A DNA stretch of 8,362 nt from Candidatus Saccharimonadota bacterium (GTDB lineage: Bacteria; Patescibacteriota; Saccharimonadia; Saccharimonadales; Saccharimonadaceae), in contig JAFWEB010000008.1 of the NCBI GenBank assembly GCA_017515925.1, forward strand, positions 1 through 8,362. Direction: 5' to 3'. The translations under genes and the position numbers were made by a program. This document shows, one piece after another, positions 5,366-8,362 of the stretch. The notes below the pieces were generated by a model that worked only from the letters and a program-made list of their open reading frames with translations, did no database searches and was not told the DNA's origin. Position 1 is the first letter of the stretch; every line of letters begins with the position of its first letter.

Positions 5366-8197
5366 ATGGTAAAAGAAAAGAAACCGACCGACAAACTTGC
5401 CGATAAGACCAAGACTGAGAAATTCCTACAAGGAATTTTTGGTGATGCACAGAAGAAAATCCTCCGTCGTTATTACCGTAGAGTTCTTGAAATCAACAAA
5501 TTAGAGCCAAAATACCAGGATATGGACGACGAAGAACTCGCCGAGCAGACTGATGTATTGAAGGACAAGCTCCAAGATTTAATGAAAAAAGAGCAGGGCA
5601 AAATTGCTCTTGCTAAGATGAAACACTCCAAAAAGTCAGACAAAAAATCTAGCGAAAAAGCCGAGACTACCGCTAAATCCGGCGGCCTAGGAAAAATTGA
5701 CGATCGTGAAAATTCTGCTCTTGAGAAATCTCTCGACGCCATTTTGGAAGATGCCTTTGCTTTGGTTCGCGAATCCACTAATCGTGTGCTTGGGATGCGC
5801 CACTACGATGTTCAGATGGTCGGCGGTATCGCTTTGCACGAAGGTAATGTTGCCGAAATGAAAACTGGTGAAGGTAAAACTCTTGTAGCACTTCTCCCAG
5901 CTTATCTCAATGCGCTTTCTGGTCGTGGTGTCCACGTCATCACCGTTAACGATTATCTAGCTCAGCGCGATGCTGGCTGGAATGGCCCAGTTTACGATTT
6001 TCTTGGCCTCTCCGTTGGTGTAATCATTAACCAAGCATCATTCATTTATGATTCAGAATACGAAAACGATGAACATGAGGATGAGCGCTTCCGTCACCTC
6101 AAACCATGCTCCAGAAAAGAAGCTTACAATGCCGATGTAACCTATGGTACTAACAATGAGTTCGGTTTCGATTATCTCCGTGATAACATGGTAGATGAGG
6201 TGAAATATCTCCGTCAAAGAGAGTTAAATTTTGCTATCGTAGATGAGGTCGACTCCATCTTGATTGATGAAGCTCGTACACCGCTCATCATTTCCGCTCC
6301 AGCCGCTGACAATCCAGAAGCTTACTACCAATTTGCTAAAATTGCCGACAAGCTCACTCCAGATGACTATGTCTTAGATGAAAAACACCGCTCTGTCACA
6401 TTGACTGATGCCGGTGTAGACAAAGTTCAAGAAATGCTAGGACTCGATAACCTTTATTCCGTAGAAAACACGCGCCTAGTTTATCACATGGATCAAGCAC
6501 TCCGTGCTCAGGTGGTATTCAAACGCGACAAAGATTATGTCGTCACAAATTCTGGCGAAGTTATCATCGTCGACGAACATACTGGCCGTTTGATGCAAGG
6601 CCGCCGCTACAACGAAGGTCTTCACCAGGCCATCGAAGCCAAAGAAGGCGTCCAGGTCCGCCAAGAGTCTATGACACTAGCAACGATTTCTTTCCAGAAC
6701 TTCTTCCGTTTATATCGCAAACTCTCTGGTATGACCGGTACTGCATTTACCGAGGCCGAAGAGTTCCAGCAGATTTATGCACTAGATGTTATTCAAATTC
6801 CACCTAACCGTCCTATCGCTCGTATCGATAAAGATGACTTGATTTATCGCACAGAAACTGGTAAACTCCGTGCTATTGTGCGCGAAGTACAGAAATACCA
6901 TGAAAAAGGCCAGCCAGTCTTGATTGGTTCTGCTAGTATCGTTAAAAACGAATTAATCGCAAAATACCTCGACGAAGCCAAGATTCCATACGAAATTTTG
7001 AACGCTAAAAATAACGAGCGTGAGGCTGCTATTATCGAAAAAGCTGGCGAGAAAGGTGCAGTCACACTTGCTACTAACATGGCTGGTCGTGGTACAGATA
7101 TTAAGTTATCCGACGAAGTTAAAAAGCTCGGCGGCTTGGTCGTAATTGGCTCCGAACGTCACGATTCTCGTCGGGTTGACAACCAGCTCCGTGGTCGTGG
7201 TGGCCGCCAGGGCGATCCAGGCACTACTCAATTCTTCGTATCTTGTGAAGACGATTTGATGCGCATTTTCCAAGGTGATAGAATTGCAGTTTTGATGTCT
7301 CGTCTTGGTGTAGACGAGGATACTCCTATCCAGACTCGTGCCGTTACCAAGACCCTAGAATCCGCCCAGAAGAGAATTGAAGGTTTCAACTTTGACTCCC
7401 GTAAAAACGTCGTCCAATACGATAACGTGATTAACCGTCATCGCCGCGTAGTTTATACAATGCGTCGCAAAATTCTCGAAGGCGAAAACATTAAAGACGA
7501 GATCAACCGCCTAATCAAAGATGCCTGTGCAGATTTGACTCAGTTCAGCTCCAGAGTGAATAAAAACTTCAAGAGCGATTTTCAGAAAGTATTTGACATT
7601 GATGAGGACGTAATAGAGCAAATCGGTCTCCTCCGCAAAGAAAAAGACCGCACCAAGCTCGCCGTCACCGCCGTCAAAGAAAAATACAACGACAAGGAGC
7701 TTGAATTTGGCGAAGATGTGATGCGCAAAATCGAGCGTGAAATTTATCTCAAGGTACTCGATGCACTTTGGATGCAGCATCTAGAAAATATGCAGCATCT
7801 CCGTGAAGGTATCCACTGGCGCAGCGTTGGCCAGCGTGATCCATTGGTAGAATATCGTACAGAGGCGCAGAAGCTATTTGACGGATTACAGCGCAACTTG
7901 CGTGAAGAGGTCTTGAAGATTATCCTCAGCCTCACTCGCCAAGAAGCCGAAGCCACCGATGTTACCGATGGTCAGGAATATGAGTCCGAGCTCACCAAGA
8001 TGGCCGAATCATCTACCGAAAAAGGTGTGAATGAAGTTTCTGCCGGCGAAAAGAATCTCGATTCTGAATTCAAGAAGAAATCTGGCAAGTCTGTCCCAAC
8101 CCACGGTGGATCATCCAAGAGTGGCAGCAAAACTAAGAAAAAATCCAACAAAAAGTCAAAGTCCAAGAAAAAGGGAAAGAAAAAAGGTCGTAAATAA
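5366..8197 (+). CDS. secA: Preprotein translocase ATPase SecA
   Basis: The motor of the general secretion pathway: it binds preproteins and drives them through SecYEG with ATP. The 943 residues include all core domains. The start is ATG 5366, one base after the hpf stop, with GAGG at 5357-5360 inside hpf. After a charged N-terminal extension of about 20 residues comes the usual first helix region, then an insert rich in Lys and Ser (about 72-122) absent from E. coli SecA. Walker A is MKTGEGKT (165-172, Lys171) and Walker B is DEVD (293-296), followed by SILIDEARTPLI and the preprotein cross-linking domain. NBD2 carries MAGRGTDI (572-579) and QLRGRGGRQGD (607-617), with Gly612 where most SecA proteins have Ser. 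The helical scaffold starts near TPIQTRAV (653-660), and the wing/scaffold end has GIHWRSVGQRDP (815-826). No C-terminal zinc-binding CxC...CH motif is present; about 40 Lys/Ser-rich residues end the protein. Confidence 0.97.
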   Translation: MVKEKKPTDKLADKTKTEKFLQGIFGDAQKKILRRYYRRVLEINKLEPKYQDMDDEELAEQTDVLKDKLQDLMKKEQGKIALAKMKHSKKSDKKSSEKAETTAKSGGLGKIDDRENSALEKSLDAILEDAFALVRESTNRVLGMRHYDVQMVGGIALHEGNVAEMKTGEGKTLVALLPAYLNALSGRGVHVITVNDYLAQRDAGWNGPVYDFLGLSVGVIINQASFIYDSEYENDEHEDERFRHLKPCSRKEAYNADVTYGTNNEFGFDYLRDNMVDEVKYLRQRELNFAIVDEVDSILIDEARTPLIISAPAADNPEAYYQFAKIADKLTPDDYVLDEKHRSVTLTDAGVDKVQEMLGLDNLYSVENTRLVYHMDQALRAQVVFKRDKDYVVTNSGEVIIVDEHTGRLMQGRRYNEGLHQAIEAKEGVQVRQESMTLATISFQNFFRLYRKLSGMTGTAFTEAEEFQQIYALDVIQIPPNRPIARIDKDDLIYRTETGKLRAIVREVQKYHEKGQPVLIGSASIVKNELIAKYLDEAKIPYEILNAKNNEREAAIIEKAGEKGAVTLATNMAGRGTDIKLSDEVKKLGGLVVIGSERHDSRRVDNQLRGRGGRQGDPGTTQFFVSCEDDLMRIFQGDRIAVLMSRLGVDEDTPIQTRAVTKTLESAQKRIEGFNFDSRKNVVQYDNVINRHRRVVYTMRRKILEGENIKDEINRLIKDACADLTQFSSRVNKNFKSDFQKVFDIDEDVIEQIGLLRKEKDRTKLAVTAVKEKYNDKELEFGEDVMRKIEREIYLKVLDALWMQHLENMQHLREGIHWRSVGQRDPLVEYRTEAQKLFDGLQRNLREEVLKIILSLTRQEAEATDVTDGQEYESELTKMAESSTEKGVNEVSAGEKNLDSEFKKKSGKSVPTHGGSSKSGSKTKKKSNKKSKSKKKGKKKGRK

Positions 8198-8267
8198 TCC
8201 TTTACAACCATATATTTCCATTATAGCACACTTTGCTTTATTTGTCAAGTATAACAGGGGTAATTAG

Positions 8268-8362
8268 GTGAAACATTCTATAAGCGAGATACATCTGAAA
8301 AATGGGGCAAGTGGGCTCCTTGTTGATGTACCAAACGCAAGCGTAATGAATGTTCGCGTGCA
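8268..8362 (+). CDS. Probable M16 (pitrilysin-type) peptidase, N-terminal fragment
   Basis: The frame runs open from GTG 8268 to the window edge, about 31 residues beginning VKHSISEIHLKNGASG and continuing LLVDVPNASVMNVRV. The pattern of a strand, L-x-N-G, a hydrophobic strand, a Pro turn and another hydrophobic strand resembles the N-terminus of M16 zinc peptidases (as in 'LxNGLxVLLvxxPxSxxVxVxVxVxAG'). The catalytic HxxEH motif would lie beyond the window, so the family call is tentative. The start is well fixed: an in-frame TAG (8265-8267) directly precedes the GTG, and AGGGG (8256-8260) lies 7 nt upstream as the ribosome-binding site. A TATAAC at 8250-8255 could be a -10 but has no matching -35. 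The 70-bp spacer after secA shows no good terminator, so read-through from secA is possible. Confidence 0.5.
   Translation, partial: MKHSISEIHLKNGASGLLVDVPNASVMNVRV

Noticed and set aside
8183..8203. AAAGG/CCTTT hairpin spanning the secA stop as a terminator
   Set aside because: Five-base stem with an 11-base loop and no following T run; too weak to call a terminator.
7972..8211. 79-codon minus-strand frame rich in Phe, Leu and Asp
   Set aside because: A mirror of the Lys-rich SecA tail (AAG/AAA read backwards gives Leu/Phe); no supporting signals.
8031..8267. 78-codon plus-strand frame running past the secA stop
   Set aside because: Overlaps the SecA tail out of frame, is low in complexity, and ends directly before the GTG of the next gene; no ribosome-binding site.

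Overview
The window reads as ordinary bacterial core genome that is AT-leaning, gene-dense and decoded with the standard code. Genes stop at TAA or TGA, and reading the TGA of the first gene as sense would add only about 20 codons before a TAG. Small spacers, a compact SerRS, a SecA without its C-terminal zinc motif but with a Lys-rich tail, a short-form HPF, a DUF2207 membrane protein with a poly-Gly tail, and a fermentative L-lactate dehydrogenase suggest a Candidate Phyla Radiation / Patescibacteria member, with Saccharibacteria (TM7) the best guess. That placement is inference from protein character, not a phylogenetic result.

Layout: (1) The first 660 bases are the 3' part of an HD-domain hydrolase gene that enters from outside the window. 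The first visible ATG is not its start. (2) Only 9 bp away, and convergent, lies an L-lactate dehydrogenase gene on the minus strand. (3) A 59-bp spacer separates ldh from a divergent gene for a 656-residue DUF2207 membrane protein. It holds two face-to-face extended -10 promoters whose -35 regions each fall on the other promoter's -10. The DUF2207 transcript is predicted to be leaderless. (4) serS (seryl-tRNA synthetase) follows behind its own extended -10 promoter. (5) hpf has a well-formed promoter, and secA starts one base after the hpf stop, so the two form a translationally coupled pair. (6) The final 95 bases hold the beginning of a GTG-started gene resembling an M16 (pitrilysin-type) peptidase.

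Functional links: serS, hpf and secA are housekeeping genes for translation, ribosome hibernation and protein export. Lactate dehydrogenase regenerates NAD+ in a fermentative cell. The DUF2207 protein is a likely client of the Sec system. No mobile element, CRISPR array, tRNA, rRNA, riboswitch, T-box or convincing rho-independent terminator was found, and no stretch over 300 bases lacks a gene. I do not see an undescribed multi-gene system. The points worth a second look are the interlocked promoters, the very short or absent 5' leaders, and the unusual ends of SecA and the DUF2207 protein.
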